Below, one piece after another: positions 44,732 through 56,019 of a stretch of DNA of 64,000 nucleotides (its first letter is position 1; every line of letters begins with the position of its first letter). The translations under genes were made by a program, and so were the position numbers. The DNA comes from Marsupella aquatica. Its lineage: Eukaryota; Marchantiophyta. A model generated the notes under the pieces. That model did not search any database and was not told the DNA's origin. It saw only the letters and a list, made by a program, of their open reading frames with translations. The stretch spans positions 19,282,001 through 19,346,000 of the forward strand of contig OZ316898.1 in the NCBI GenBank assembly GCA_973895155.1, given 5' to 3'.

Positions 44732-46559
44732 TCTTCAATCAATCAGGCCCGGAGTGAACCTTGAAATTGTTCCAAGTTCGAGCTGTATAATTAGTGCAAT
44801 ATAGGTTAGCGTTGCTACTACCACCAGAGTTGATCCACAATTCAGATAATGGTTTTGCACTCCGATTCCGACTCGATCGAATTAAAGATTGCACGTTCGG
44901 AGTAACTAGATGCCTGGACCACTAAATGCCTGAACTTCAAGGACCGCCAACATTGGTGAGAATACAAAAGCCCAGAGTTCGAATTGAACAACGAGTCGAG
45001 GTAGTCGACCAACTAAAGTAATTGGTCAGGCTGGGCGCCAGGGGTGACATGTGACGGTCAGCAAGACTCACGTTCAATTATAGAGCAGAAAAGTTCTGCA
45101 TCCCTGACGAGCTGAAATAATTGGTTCAGTGGCCAGCTACTAACGGTGATTTGTAACCATGAGGTCCAAATACTTGTCTTTTGCGTTTCACGTGGCTTCT
45201 GTTCCGAACTGTCCAGGCGTGTGTGTATTGTATGATAAGACTAAGGCTATTGTAGTGGTTTAGTTGTGAGAATGATATTAAAGTATTATAAAAGACGGAT
45301 TTCCCCTTACAAAGAGTTTTTTGTCGCTCAAAGAAAACCCTAAATAATTGCCCACGTCCAGATTCAAAGCAATGCTAAGATGTTCTCAGTGCAGGACTCA
45401 CACAGACCTTTTGTCATCTTAAAGACTGATACATTACTTTGTTGATTTATCTAGGCCGTCCTTGCCCATCGTGCCTCGCCCATGCTGCCTGCCCAATGCC
45501 CACTGTAAGACATGCGGATGGGCTGTTTTGTTTTACTTTGATACCTTTTTCTGGCACTTCTTCCAATTCTGTTAATTAGAGGAAGGCACATGGCAAAACA
45601 CACGCACACTCACAACGCAACATAGATCTTTAAGAGGGGGAGGGATTTGGTTCTCTTGGGGAGGGGTTTTGTTTTGTTGCTTGGAATTATTTCCATCCTA
45701 TAAAGATAGCGTGTTAGCTATTCACCCTGGCCCCTTCCACTTTGCGGTTGTTTTGTTGCTTGGAATTATTTCCATCCTATAAAGATAGGGTGTTAGCTAT
45801 TCACCCTGGCCCCTTCCACTTTGCGTTTGTTTTGGAGGGGATGGGGTCTTTCTCTTTCATTTTTGTTCCTTGTTCTCCCAAGTTATGTATCCCCTAGCTC
45901 CCCACCTGCATATATTGTGCCTTCTCTTTTGTTGTGACCATATTCTTTATCCACAACGTGGAACGAAACACAACACTTGAATTACAACAATAACGTTTTC
46001 AAAATGACAACACTTTAGTGCAACATCACTTCTGCTGGATGATGATATTCTTTGCAAGCTTTTTGTTTGATTGTACCGCTCAATCTAATACTATGCAGCC
46101 ACAATTCCCGCAAACAACACTTTCTCTTCGACAGGACTTAGTTTGGCTTTGAAAACATTTTGACGTCAGAACACTTTCTCTCAACAACACTTCCTCGTCC
46201 TCTCAATGTTTTCTCTCATGACACTTCCTCTCAATGGCTTCTGGCATGCCACATGCATTGAGCTAGTGTGATACAACTCCACTGCAAAATAAATAGCAAA
46301 AATAGGAGGGCTTTTAGTATAGCTCAAGGTGATTGTTTCCGTCCCATGCTGGAGCTGCAAAGTTGTTTGGGACAAAGTGGCATCATCGACTGGCATTCAG
46401 GGCAGGAGCCGATTCAGTTGCTAAAATGTAACGAGGAACGTCTACGTCTCATTTCCATGTGAATGCAAAGAGATGGAAGACGGCCACTCATAGATTTTTC
46501 GTTCTCCCTCACCACTCTACCCACTGACAGCTCAGGAAATTAATTGGATCAAGAAAATG
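44732..46559. other. Downstream half of the second PPO block
   Basis: No gene supported. Matches 11,336-13,130 in order, with small indels. A private tandem duplication lies at about 45,678-45,826: GCTTGGAATTATTTCCATCC followed by TATAAAGATAG and TTAGCTATTCACCCTGG, in two copies about 79 bp apart. Confidence 0.75.
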
Positions 46560-46957
46560 AGGCACAGGTTTCATTTCTTGCTTCATTTCCCAGTCATGAG
46601 CGCTGGATTATCCTCTTTATTTCCTTACATTAGACTCGTCCCTCCCTCGGTCCCTCCTCTTCTCACGTCTCTTCGTCAACAAAAACCCTAAGTAGCCTTT
46701 TCCATGACAAATGGTCTAAATTCCACCAGCCTTCTTCACTCAGGGTCGACTTCCAAACTCCATCTCCGGACTATAATAGAGATCCTGATGTGGTGTTGCA
46801 CAAACCACTACTGTGCCTTGTGGTGGTCAATGATAGGCCGAGTCCAAGCTCCCGAGCATTTCTATGGGAAAAATTGTCTTCTTAGACGATGGTGCTCGGG
46901 TATTCGAAACTGGTCCGCAGGTATGGACTGGTGACTCAGAAGATCCAAACCAATTCC
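46560..46957 (+). pseudogene. Truncated PPO pseudogene at the end of the second block
   Basis: Follows the first PPO pseudogene from its 5' flank (CAGGTTTCAT, CATGAGCGCTGGATTATCCT) into the PPO-like part, with ALWWSMIGRVQAPEHFYGK-like text, then GVFETGP-like and WTGDSEDPN words in different frames. It stops at about 46,957 in the middle of the gene, before copper site B, and runs straight into the antisense kinase fragment. That point is the end of the segmental duplication. Confidence 0.8.
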
Positions 46958-48958
46958 ACTTAATTCCCCTGAAATGTCCTTACTACCCCAAAGTCAGCAA
47001 TTTTAGGTCTGAAATATTTATCGAGCAGGATATTCTCTGGCTTTATATCCCTGTGTATAATAGATGGTTGTAGCTCCTCGTGAAGATACGAAAGCCTACT
47101 TTACAATTTGGTCAATACAGTTCTCGCAAAAAGCAGCACTTGTGGGTTGTGGAAGAAGCTCAACGCACTGGTTGACAGGTTGGAAAGTGTTCTGCACTTA
47201 CAAACTCACACGAATTATACAATGAATGATGTTCTTTAGAGTGAGTCAGTTGGAGAGAGTGACAACTGCAAAGATCTGGAGGGCGATAGTTTCTCAATCA
47301 TCAATTTCTGTTTCCTTTTGGATTGTCAGCCTAGCTCCTATATATATGCCATGCATCATGATGGGTGGTTTATGGGATTACAAAGTGTATTTAATTTCTA
47401 CCAAGTCAACATAATATGTACTTAGCAGCTCCACTAGGAACTCAAAACTGGTTTAAGAATAATTGAAAAGCCCACATTGGTAGATTAGTAGCAATAATAG
47501 GGAAAATTTACAAACTCACTCAGGTTTAATTTAACTAGACAAGGCTTTTTCACAAACAAATTAAATGAACAGATCCTAACACTCTCTGATGTACCACGCG
47601 CTTAGGACTGAGAAATGTTGCCTGCAAATTGTTGACAACCCATTCCTGAATGTTCCTCACTTCACCAAAACCAAAGAACGAAAAGAAGACACATCACACT
47701 CGTACCATTGCATGATTGATCGATCTAATCCTCCTTAATTAGGGCAGAAAACTGGCATATTAACTTACAAGGACTCGACTAAATATTCGGCTGCAAGCAA
47801 AGTTCCACGTGAGAAGCAAGTGCGTGTGAGCCAGTCGATCATTAATTGACATATTTTTCTTCAGGCTCACAAGAGAAGCAAGTGCATATGAGCCAGTCAA
47901 TCATTGAGAAGCAAACACTGGAGTACACGGATCTCCTTGCTAGTCGATCATTGAGATATTTTTCTTCAGATCTCTGACAATATCATCTGCATAGAAAACA
48001 GGAGATATTGGCATAGATGCAAAAATATGAATCTCCAGCCTGGGGAACATGACTGTGCCCATATCCCATAACCCTAGCTCCAAAAGGAAAATTTGGCTTT
48101 GCATTCTATTCAAAAGCCTAGATTGCAGGAGTCCAGATCACGTACTAGCTTACCATGCACAGTGGATGTTCTGGAGAAGTTGAAATTGTGTTGGGCATAA
48201 GCCAAGACTGCATTGAAAGGAAGAAAAACCTTTGCAGTTGGAATCCAACTTCGAAGCGATGATAAAGTTAACGGCAGATCTATCCTCTAGAAAGTGATTT
48301 TGCAAATGCTATGCTAGCCTGGTTAGAGACCTGGACTAAGCTCGTTTCGCCAATCATGATAAAACCAGCGTCCAGTGTCATTGTCAAGCCATGTACGTGG
48401 TTGTAGGTCTGATAAATCCAGATCCTCAATGTATGCAATGACATAGGAGAGTTCCGATGGAGGCATATACACTTGCGGTATGTATGTGCTGTAAAACTGC
48501 AATCCAAAACTGTAACTTAAATTGGCCCGAAGCAACCAGGCATCTTGCATTGCTTTTGGCCGTACATAGTTTACATCTGCCCTGGTCATTGTGCCTCGTG
48601 GCGTTGGATTAGAGCCACAGGCGTCCCCAGGAGAATTATCTAGTGAATTGCAAAGATCATCAAACAAGTGATGGACCCGCTCCCAGATGCGATCATATGC
48701 ATCGTCGGGGAACGTGCGCACAGGTGCCACAAATGGAATCAAATAAATTACGGTCGACCAGCCCAGGAAAACAACTCACGTACCTGTGGTCGACCATTAG
48801 CACTTTGGTCACAAGAAGACGGCATGAATCTTCCTCACTCCCTCCTCTTTTTCTACCACGTGAAGTCCCTCACCCTCCCTCACTAGACTGCCCCGCCCCA
48901 TATGTTCCTGAAATCCTTGCTGAAATCTGACCATAATATTCTGGATTACCTACCCTAG

Positions 48959-49061
48959 AATACAGGTTTGAGTTCATGGTCTTAGACCTCATGGTCTTAG
49001 ACCTCGCCAGCTATAGCACTAATTAATATGAACACAGCAGCAATGAACTCAAACCTGTATT
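48959..49061. repeat. Perfect 19-bp foldback with 65-base loop
   Basis: AATACAGGTTTGAGTTCAT (48,959-48,977) is the exact reverse complement of 49,043-49,061. The loop contains ATGGTCTTAGACCTC twice in tandem. It could form a hairpin RNA or be a tiny foldback element. No flanking duplication was seen. Confidence 0.8.
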
Positions 49062-49664
49062 TCGTGGTCTGTAGCACAGCAGCACTTATGATCGACTGAT
49101 CGAGCTGCACAAGGAAAGTCTTGCAGATTAAAATGTCTATGTTTACTGTTCACTATATAGCTTGTTTACTAATATATCATTGGGAGCGAGTAACCATTCA
49201 CTCAACGCTCTAGACTTAGATTGAGAATACAAATCATTACCCCGAACACCCGACGTGCTTATGCACAGGAAGGGTTACCGTAGGTCGCCAGACTCCAGTG
49301 CCTGTCCCTACTCACAAGATTACTACTAATGTTAAAATTTTCTAATTTCAGAGAAATTATTCCGTATTGCTTCACCTTACGGAGTAGGTCCTGAGGGTAG
49401 ACTTTGATCACATTCATTGCAATGTACACTTCTTCTTCTTTTTTTAACAATGTATACTTAGAAAGGGGGATAAGTCTTCCAAACTTTGTAAGATCTTCTA
49501 GTCACTTAGAAGGAGAGCGAGTTTAGGGTTTATCAACCACTTTGGACAGTTGGCCAGACCCTGCTGGTAATCACACATCAAAATGTGACTCCATTCATTG
49601 ATTGAAAGGGAAAAAACTAGGATTATCACGATATGCAGGGCTGCCATACACATGTCATATTTTG

Positions 49665-50040
49665 ATGGCTTGGCCAGAGGATAGAGGATGTGCCTAGAAC
49701 CAAGAGGTCCCAGGTTCAGTACTCCCTCCACACTCAAGGGGTGTGGAGGGTTGTGTGTGTGTGGGTGAGGTGTAGTGGTGGAAGTATTAATTATCCCCTC
49801 AGTCCCTGGTTGGTCATTTGGGGTTCTGGTTTAATCCTTTCTCTTTCTTGGTCTAGGTCCCTGTGGGATCCCTGGGTATTGTCTCCTTGTGACTACCTTA
49901 CATAGAAATGCAAGCTCCAGAGTAGGTAGTCTATCCTCTGTTGGATGAGCCTACTTTCCGTTGGATGGGCCTGCTTTTGGTTTTGAAGGCAAAAACAAAA
50001 CAAGAAAAACGGCTGTATATCTCCTTCAAAAAAAAAAAAC
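49665..50040 (+). mobile_element. SINE copy 2 with A-tail
   Basis: Second member of the family seen at 5.3-5.7 kb. Box B-like GGTTCAGTACTCC at about 49,713, a short GT tract, then the shared body. A duplicated TGTTGGATGRGCCT phrase lies at about 49,938-49,975. The tail ends in ten A at about 50,030. It lies in a presumed intron of the receptor kinase pseudogene, opposite to that gene's direction. Confidence 0.65.
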
Positions 50041-51019
50041 CTTGTATATCTTACCTCACCACCCCAGGAGTAGTCTAATACGGTCCAGTGTTGTACCCAA
50101 ACAGGAGGGAGAGATACTGCAATTGACTCCCAGGGTATGAATACATAGTAGGTGCAAGCATACCAACGAGGGAGAGATACCAACCTCGGGCACTAAGCAA
50201 AAATACAGAACTTGGCCAAGAGAATGGAAAACAGCCACTTGAGCCACAAAGAGATCATAGAAATCCCCAGTCCGTTGGGTACCATGGCTTGTTACAGTAA
50301 ACCATTGGGAAGCATTGAGGTACGCGGAGAATCTGAACGGCGTTCTCCTGATCAGCTCCTCTCTCGTCATATAGAAGAAACTGGCGCGAATCCAGTGCGA
50401 CGAATTCGGCATGGTACCCAAGTCGTAGCAATGTTTACTTCGTGGCTCTGGAAACCATCGAAAGTTTTGCAAGGCATGCAGCCCACCCCCGGCTGACGAG
50501 TTCAGCATAGTCCAATTCACGAAAGACTGTTCAAAGCTGGGTTCCTGTCTTAATTTAAGTTTCATTGTCAGTGACCCATGCCAATCCCAAACTATCGTTG
50601 TAACTGGCCTGAGTACCGCCACAGTCGATACTCAGAAATCCTGCACAAACGAAATCTGCTGAGGTAGCACTCATCTCAAAGCGTGATTATGTTCACAACC
50701 AGCACTCGAATCTGTATCACGCACCAAAACGACATCACTCCTCAAAAAGCTCGGGTTAGAGCAATAACGTAGGTTTCGTTCATCTGTTTTGTTCGGCACC
50801 GAGGGCGAGATCGTGGAAGAAAACGAATACCTGATATGGACCAGCAACTCCTGAAGTTCGGCTGATCGAGGGATACAGGATAAGTAACAGCTACAGAGGC
50901 CCTGAGAGTATGGAGAAGCAGAGATAGAAGCAGAAGATAAAACGACAGATCGAACCATTTTACAGTCTCCATTACTCTGCTCAGAAATAGCTTTCAATGA
51001 GAAACTACGCACTAAGAGA

Positions 51020-52190
51020 TGTTGGCACTGGGAATGATGTGCTTAGTTTGAAGTGGCGGCATCATTTCATCGGGCATTTGATGGAGCGGCAGCCTTCTAA
51101 TGAGACCGATAAATTGATCTGCCTGGTTAAACAATTCTCAGTGGCTGCGACTTGTCTCAATCCGCTGAGATTGTTACCTACTTGAAGCATTTAATTTCAT
51201 GCGATGACATACCTCTTGGAAATTTATATCTTGTTGTAGAAATCAGTTTTACATTTTAAGTATACAGTAAGGTTTACTGTATCCAGTTCTCAACAGATTT
51301 CAAACCAAACGAACATAGGTATCACACAACATTTTGTATCGCCATCCATTCTATGCTGGTCCCAACATAATTGATTCTAGTCACCCAGTGGTCTTCTACA
51401 CTGATGTCAGGAATTTTGCAGTCGTCCATACATTAGATCTCCATTATCATGATTGGAATTTCGTCACATGTATATGGACAATAGTACCTGGGTGACATTT
51501 CCTCTCATTCAATCATCTGGAGCAAAATTATAATGTCTCTTCCGAAAAGAAAAGAAAAGAAAAGAAAAGAAAAGAAAAGAAAAGAAAAGAAAAGAAAAGA
51601 AAAGAAAAGAAAGTTCGCTAAACTAACTCCAGGATTTCAATAGATTCGCAGTATCCACTTGTGTTCTTCTGCACTGATGTCGGGAATTTTGAAGTCGTCC
51701 AGGCAATCATAAATTAGGCCTCCATATCATATGCACAACAGTATCCTGTGTAACATTTCCTCTCAATTATCGGGAGCAAACTTTGACAACGCAGTTCAAA
51801 TGTCTCAAAAGGGAAGAAAGCTGGCTAATATAGCTGCAGGATATGCATAGATTCACATCCAACAGCGAATACTTTCCTGAGGAAAAAAAAGGTGAAGTGA
51901 ACATCCAATGACTATGACCAGCTGATATAAGATAACGAAACGTTGAACAAGGTTACAATTGATGCAGTGGTCACGATAATGCACCTTGGAGAATTGCACA
52001 AGACTCTGGTTAACGAAATTGACATATTATGTACAATAAAGGGGTGAACACAACATGCTGTCCCATCCCCGTGAATGAATCTGCCGAGAGCTTCCAATGT
52101 GTGTAGAACTGACACTACTAGCTAGGAGCCATGCTCGTAAAACTAATTGAAGTCTGTACAAAAAAATCCGTGATCGATGCAGAGAAACTC
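51020..52190. other. Intergenic DNA: diverged tandem duplication and (AAAAG)n
   Basis: About 51,390-51,545 and 51,665-51,830 are a diverged tandem pair: GAATTTTGCAGTCGTCC against GAATTTTGAAGTCGTCC, then ACATTTCCTCTCA and GGAGCAAA in both. Between them is an (AAAAG)n microsatellite at about 51,545-51,611. No gene is supported; the last part is probably the 3' region of H2B. Confidence 0.65.
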
Positions 52191-52191
52191 C

Positions 52192-52608
52192 TTACGCACT
52201 CGTGAATTTCGTGACTGCTTTGGTTCCTTCAGACACCGCATGCTTCGCGAGTTCGCCTGGCAAAGTCAATTTCACAGCGCTCTGGATCTCACGCGAGGCA
52301 AGAGTAGGCTTCTTGTTGTACCGAGCCAACCGCGCAGCCTCCGATGCAAGCTTCTCGAAGATGTCGACAATGAACGAGTTCATAATTCCCATCGCCTTCG
52401 ACGAAACTCCGAACTCGGGGTGAACCTGCTTCAACACCTTGTAGATGTAAATCTTGTACGACTCCTGGCTCTTCTTCGTCCTCTTCTTCTTCATTCCAGC
52501 CGCAGCGGCTCCGCCTTCCTTGAGAGCGGCTGGCCTCTTATCGGCCTTCGGCCTGCCTCTGCCCTTCTTCGCTCCCTCGCCCTTCTTGGCGACCTTCTCG
52601 GCAGCCAT
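52192..52608 (-). CDS. Histone H2B
   Basis: Core histone, 138 residues, no intron in the coding part. It pairs with H2A in the nucleosome. The N-terminal tail is Lys/Ala/Gly-rich ([20 protein letters not shown]). The histone fold then follows with the near-invariant plant text [40 protein letters not shown] and [20 protein letters not shown], ending in FTSA. The conserved Lys near the C-terminus used for ubiquitination in H2B (within AVSEGTKAV) is present. The frame extends 28 codons upstream, but the Met at 52,608 gives the normal length and follows an acceptor site, so it is the start. A 5' leader intron of 259 bp (52,901-52,643) is predicted. Confidence 0.96.
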   Translation of the reverse strand: MAAEKVAKKGEGAKKGRGRPKADKRPAALKEGGAAAAGMKKKRTKKSQESYKIYIYKVLKQVHPEFGVSSKAMGIMNSFIVDIFEKLASEAARLARYNKKPTLASREIQSAVKLTLPGELAKHAVSEGTKAVTKFTSA

Positions 52609-52642
52609 TTCTTCGCAACGAATCACTGACGCACCTCCAAAT

Positions 52643-52901
52643 CTGAAATGTCCAAAGTAGCGAACGAAGCAAGCGTTCAACGAAATCGACACGGATGGGT
52701 GCAGAAATTAGAGCTGCAAGAACACAGCGAACGAAATTAGAGCTCGAGAACGATGTTCAGAACAACGGGCAGAATCTGTTGTAGAAGGTCTCTCATTCAT
52801 CGATCTCTCCAGCTAAACTTTCCACGAATGAGTCGTCAAATCAAGCAGAGCAAACTCAACCCGCAAGGTCTCTGTTCACAGTGAGGAAAAGAACTTCTTA
52901 C
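52643..52901 (-). other. Predicted leader intron of H2B
   Basis: The donor GG/GTAAGAAG at 52,901 and acceptor GACATTTCAG at 52,643 border 259 bp, 34 bp before the start codon. In the distal duplicated leader the matching donor reads GGTACGAAA, a weaker site. Confidence 0.55.
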
Positions 52902-53340
52902 CCTTCGCTGCGCTCCAGAACTGTAGACCGATATGAACCCAAATCAGCGGGAGGGCGAATGGGTCTTGAAAGGCGATTCTCCTCAGCGGACAAATGTAGC
53001 TGCAGGAACGAGTGAAGAAAGTAAAACTAAAGCTTGAGAACCACAATTACGAAGACGCACGCACTCTTTCAATCGATCTCTCATCAATCTCGCAAGCTAA
53101 GCTTTTCACGAAGCAGTCTACAAACCAAGCTGAGCAAAATTCAACACCCACAAATTCTGTTCTCGAGATGAAAAGAATTTTCGTACCCTTTGGTGAGCTC
53201 CCAGAGGTCTCGATCGACACAGGTTTGAATAGAATTGAGCGGGAGGGTGACTGCCGGTCTTATAAAGGTTTAAAAGGAGACGGAAGGAAACACAAATCGA
53301 CGAGTAACCCGAGGTTTAGAGAGGGGTGCGGATCGACTCC
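52720..53340 (-). promoter_or_regulatory. H2B promoter/leader, duplicated in tandem
   Basis: Two diverged copies of a 250-290-bp module lie head to tail: proximal about 52,730-52,985, distal about 53,020-53,275. Shared points are GAGAACNA, ATCGATCTCTC, AGCTAARCTTT, the donor region and CAGCGGGAGGG/GAGCGGGAGGG. The distal copy has TCTTATAAAGG at 53,258-53,268 (a TATA box on either strand), while the proximal copy reads TCTTGAAAGG there. Beyond the distal copy, TGCGGATC (53,327-53,334) is 7 of 8 to the plant histone octamer CGCGGATC. The distal module is thus the probable live promoter. Confidence 0.55.
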
Positions 53341-53454
53341 GAAATTGCATCTCAGTCGTCCGTGGGACAGAGATAAGATGGGAATTCAAATATCAGCCGT
53401 CGATCCTGCGTCCATCTTTCGTTCATGGACCTGCTTTACAAATTTGAATTGATA

Positions 53455-53830
53455 TATATCAGAGTGCCAAAAAACAAAGGGGGCCCAACCTGGATACATG
53501 ATCCCAGACTCCCAAAAAACAAAGGGTGCCCAACATGATCCCAGACTCCCAAAAAACAAAGGATGCCCAACCTGATCCCAGACTGCCAAAAAACAAAGGG
53601 TGCCCAACCTGATCCCAGACTGCCAAAAAACAAAGGGTGCCCAACCTGGATACATGATCCCAGACTGCCAAAAAACAAAGGGAGCCCAACATGGAGATAT
53701 GATCCCTCATCCAAAAAAGGCCCATTCAAGGGGGAACAACCAAGGGGCCAAGAAGGAGATATGATCTTTCATGCAAAAAAGGCCCAATCAAGGGGGAACA
53801 ACCAAGGGGCCAAGAAACAAGGAACAACTG
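53455..53830. repeat. Minisatellite related to the one at 8.3 kb
   Basis: About six units of roughly 37 bp, with CCCAGACT(C/G)CCAAAAAACA, then AAGGGTGCCCAACCTGAT, are followed by two 57-bp units containing AAAAAAGGCCCA.TCAAGGGG and AACCAAGGGGCCAAGAA. The lead-in TATATCAGAGTGCCAAAAA is shared with the array upstream of PPO copy 1. Open frames on both strands come from the repeat. Confidence 0.88.
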
Positions 53831-53839
53831 TAGACCTAA

Positions 53840-56015
53840 GAACCAGCTAGGGCCCCAAGGCCTTCTTATCATCGACTGAAGAGCCCTGGTAGAGTTCGGT
53901 GTGAACTGCATAGGAGGGTCAAGCAAAAAAATCTTACTAGAGGCCCTAAGACTAACAGCCTCACCCCTACAAAGAATAGTGAACGCCTGAGCCTGCTAAA
54001 GCACAACAGACACCCTTTATCTAAAAAATGATGGAACAAAAACCACCGGACTTTTTTTTGTTTATCTTGAACTTTGAACGGAATACTTTACTTATATGTC
54101 AAGTAAAACCCAATTAAACAAGGAGTAAACAGGCCACCCAAATAGGTCACAAATGCCACTCAAAGACCAAACACACATTTGACATTCATGGACCTTTTAC
54201 ATCCGTGTCTATAATCACACATCAAATTGTGATAATATAAGTTATGTTCTTATTGATTTAAAGAAAATAACAAGATTTATCATGGTATTGAATGATATAG
54301 TACACACCCTATATGTCATATTTTGATGTGCAGTTATGAGGACCACTTTACATCTAGCTCACATTTGGAGGTCTCTGATATTGGGGGGAGAAGGGAGCTT
54401 CTGATTTGATTTTATTTTATTTTATTTTATTTTAGGGTGGAGGGGGTGGGGGTTAGTTTTATTTCTCTTCTTTTCAATGATGTTGGACGGAAGGGGTTTA
54501 GTTTTAATTTTTAGGTTGGGAGTGACGTGCGGGGCCAAGGAGAATCCTTGTGCACCCCTCTTCCACATTGCCTTCTACTGTGGAGGTGGGGGATATTTTT
54601 TGCATTTTTTATTCCCTTCGTAGGAGCCAGGGTCTACAGTACTTAATGTTCCTGGGTGATCCCCAGACTGCTTCTTTTTGGCCTCCATACCAAGTGTACA
54701 TGTCTCTGTCTCTCATTTAATATTTTCTTGGAATCTTGACACACTCTTTTGTTTGCATGGAGTTTTCTTTTTCCTAAAATAGGATTTTTTGTCTTTCCCC
54801 TTGACTTGTTTTTCTATGCACCTGAAACTTTGTTACCCACAATCCTGCTCTAATTCTAGCTGGGGCCTCAACCTTGACCTCAACTGTCCCTACTGAATTA
54901 CGCCTTATGTTGCTTACTTCCAACTCCCCTGGTTTCAACTTGCACTCATGTACCATTTGGCAGTCCCCACTTTCACCTTGCTCATCTGCACAATAGACAA
55001 CCCTGATGCTGTGCAACAACAGCATTTTTGCAAGGACATACTTTTCTAAATAACCTACTTTATGTGCCACTAAGATTTCTGCAACCATAACCTGGCTGCA
55101 ATCATAATTGTGCAACAACATGGCATTTTGCTAGCATATAATAACATGTTAACACAAATAGAGTACAAGTGGACTAATGCCAAAATATCTCTAAATTTAA
55201 TGGGGACATTGATGGGATTTCTTTTTACACATTTTATTTTTTATGTTTTCAGGGGAGTTCTGTGAAACCCCACCTAAAGGGAACAGTCAGTCACCATTCA
55301 AACCCAATACCTATGAGTCCACTATTCAAGTGAGCTACCACACAGCTATGCCTCTCCAAACATGGGATGGTTTGACACTACCTAGTGAAGAATGATTTTC
55401 AAGTGAGCTACCACACACCCATGCCAAGCATGAGATGATTTGACACTACCTAGCAGCAAAATACTTGATGGGGCCCCTCTAATGAAAGATACTCCTGACT
55501 AGCCCCTAACTCTCCAAATATACTTAATGGGGCCCCTTGTCCCGGTAACCCTTTCTCAGGACCTGTCATATTAGTTTTTCATTTTTTAATTGTAACATTA
55601 TCTCACAATTATCTACGTCAGTCCATCAAATATACTCTTTAGAATCAATTTTCAATGTACTCTTGTTTAAGATAAGTATACACTGTATGTACAACATATT
55701 TAGCCCCTGTCCCTCTCATATTCACTTTAAATATTACTCCTGCACAGAAAGTATGGAGTATTTATTCTCTTTAGTTATTCCCTAACAATTACTAAATTAG
55801 TTCGTGGACCCCTACCTGTTTTTATTCTTTTGAGATTGAAAATTGGATAGTTATTGATACAGATAAAAAATATGTTAAAAAGTAGATAGTTATTTTTGAT
55901 ATAGATAAATATGTTTCCGGCAATGACTATTTTTATTGGGACTCGTCATAATTTGTTTTTGCATGATACACCACATTGTTCTGAAAAATGAAACTTGTAC
56001 TACATCACGGAAACA
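53840..56015. other. Intergenic DNA; contains an inverted copy of the 41-kb repeat
   Basis: No gene supported. A (TTTTA)n tract lies at about 54,408-54,435. At about 55,320-55,450 the phrase AAGTGAGCTACCACACA..CATGCC with TTTGACACTACCTAG is repeated in tandem. From 55,460 to 55,830 the sequence is the diverged reverse complement of 40,930-41,410 (TACTTAATGGGGCC, AACCCTTTCTCA, TACTCTTTAGTTATTCCCT-like). A minus-strand frame at 54,774-55,121 has no recognisable domain. Confidence 0.5.
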
Positions 56016-56019
56016 ACTG

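Larger units (their letters stand above)
46958..50972 (-). pseudogene. Malectin-like receptor kinase pseudogene
   Basis: Pieces appear in the order of a plant malectin-like receptor kinase. A signal-peptide exon is at about 50,972 (METVKWFDLSFYLLLLSLLL). The next exon starts at 50,640 after a GTGCAG acceptor and reads FLSIDCGG, SYNDSLGLAWVTDN, then a TAA at 50,555-50,557. Another frame gives LQNFRWFPEP, KHCYDLG and HWIRASFFY (about 50,450). Further downstream are RTFPDDAYDRIWE (about 48,710) and VFLPFNAVLAYA-like text (about 48,210). The kinase piece carries [20 protein letters not shown] (HRD loop, about 47,090-47,031) and ADFG (46,987-46,998). It is cut off just after DFG by the PPO block. 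Frameshifts, the in-frame stop and the missing kinase half show that it is dead. A SINE sits in an intron at 49.7-50.0 kb. Confidence 0.75.

Noticed and set aside
53012-53452. Plus-strand frame of 146 codons over the H2B promoter
   Set aside because: It covers the duplicated leader, resembles no family, and is not kept in the proximal copy.
53455-53700. CRISPR-like array of repeats and spacers
   Set aside because: Units are directly adjacent with no unique spacers, and the setting is a plant nuclear genome.
53386-53729. Several overlapping frames rich in Phe/Leu/Gly on the minus strand
   Set aside because: They are the minisatellite unit translated in all frames.
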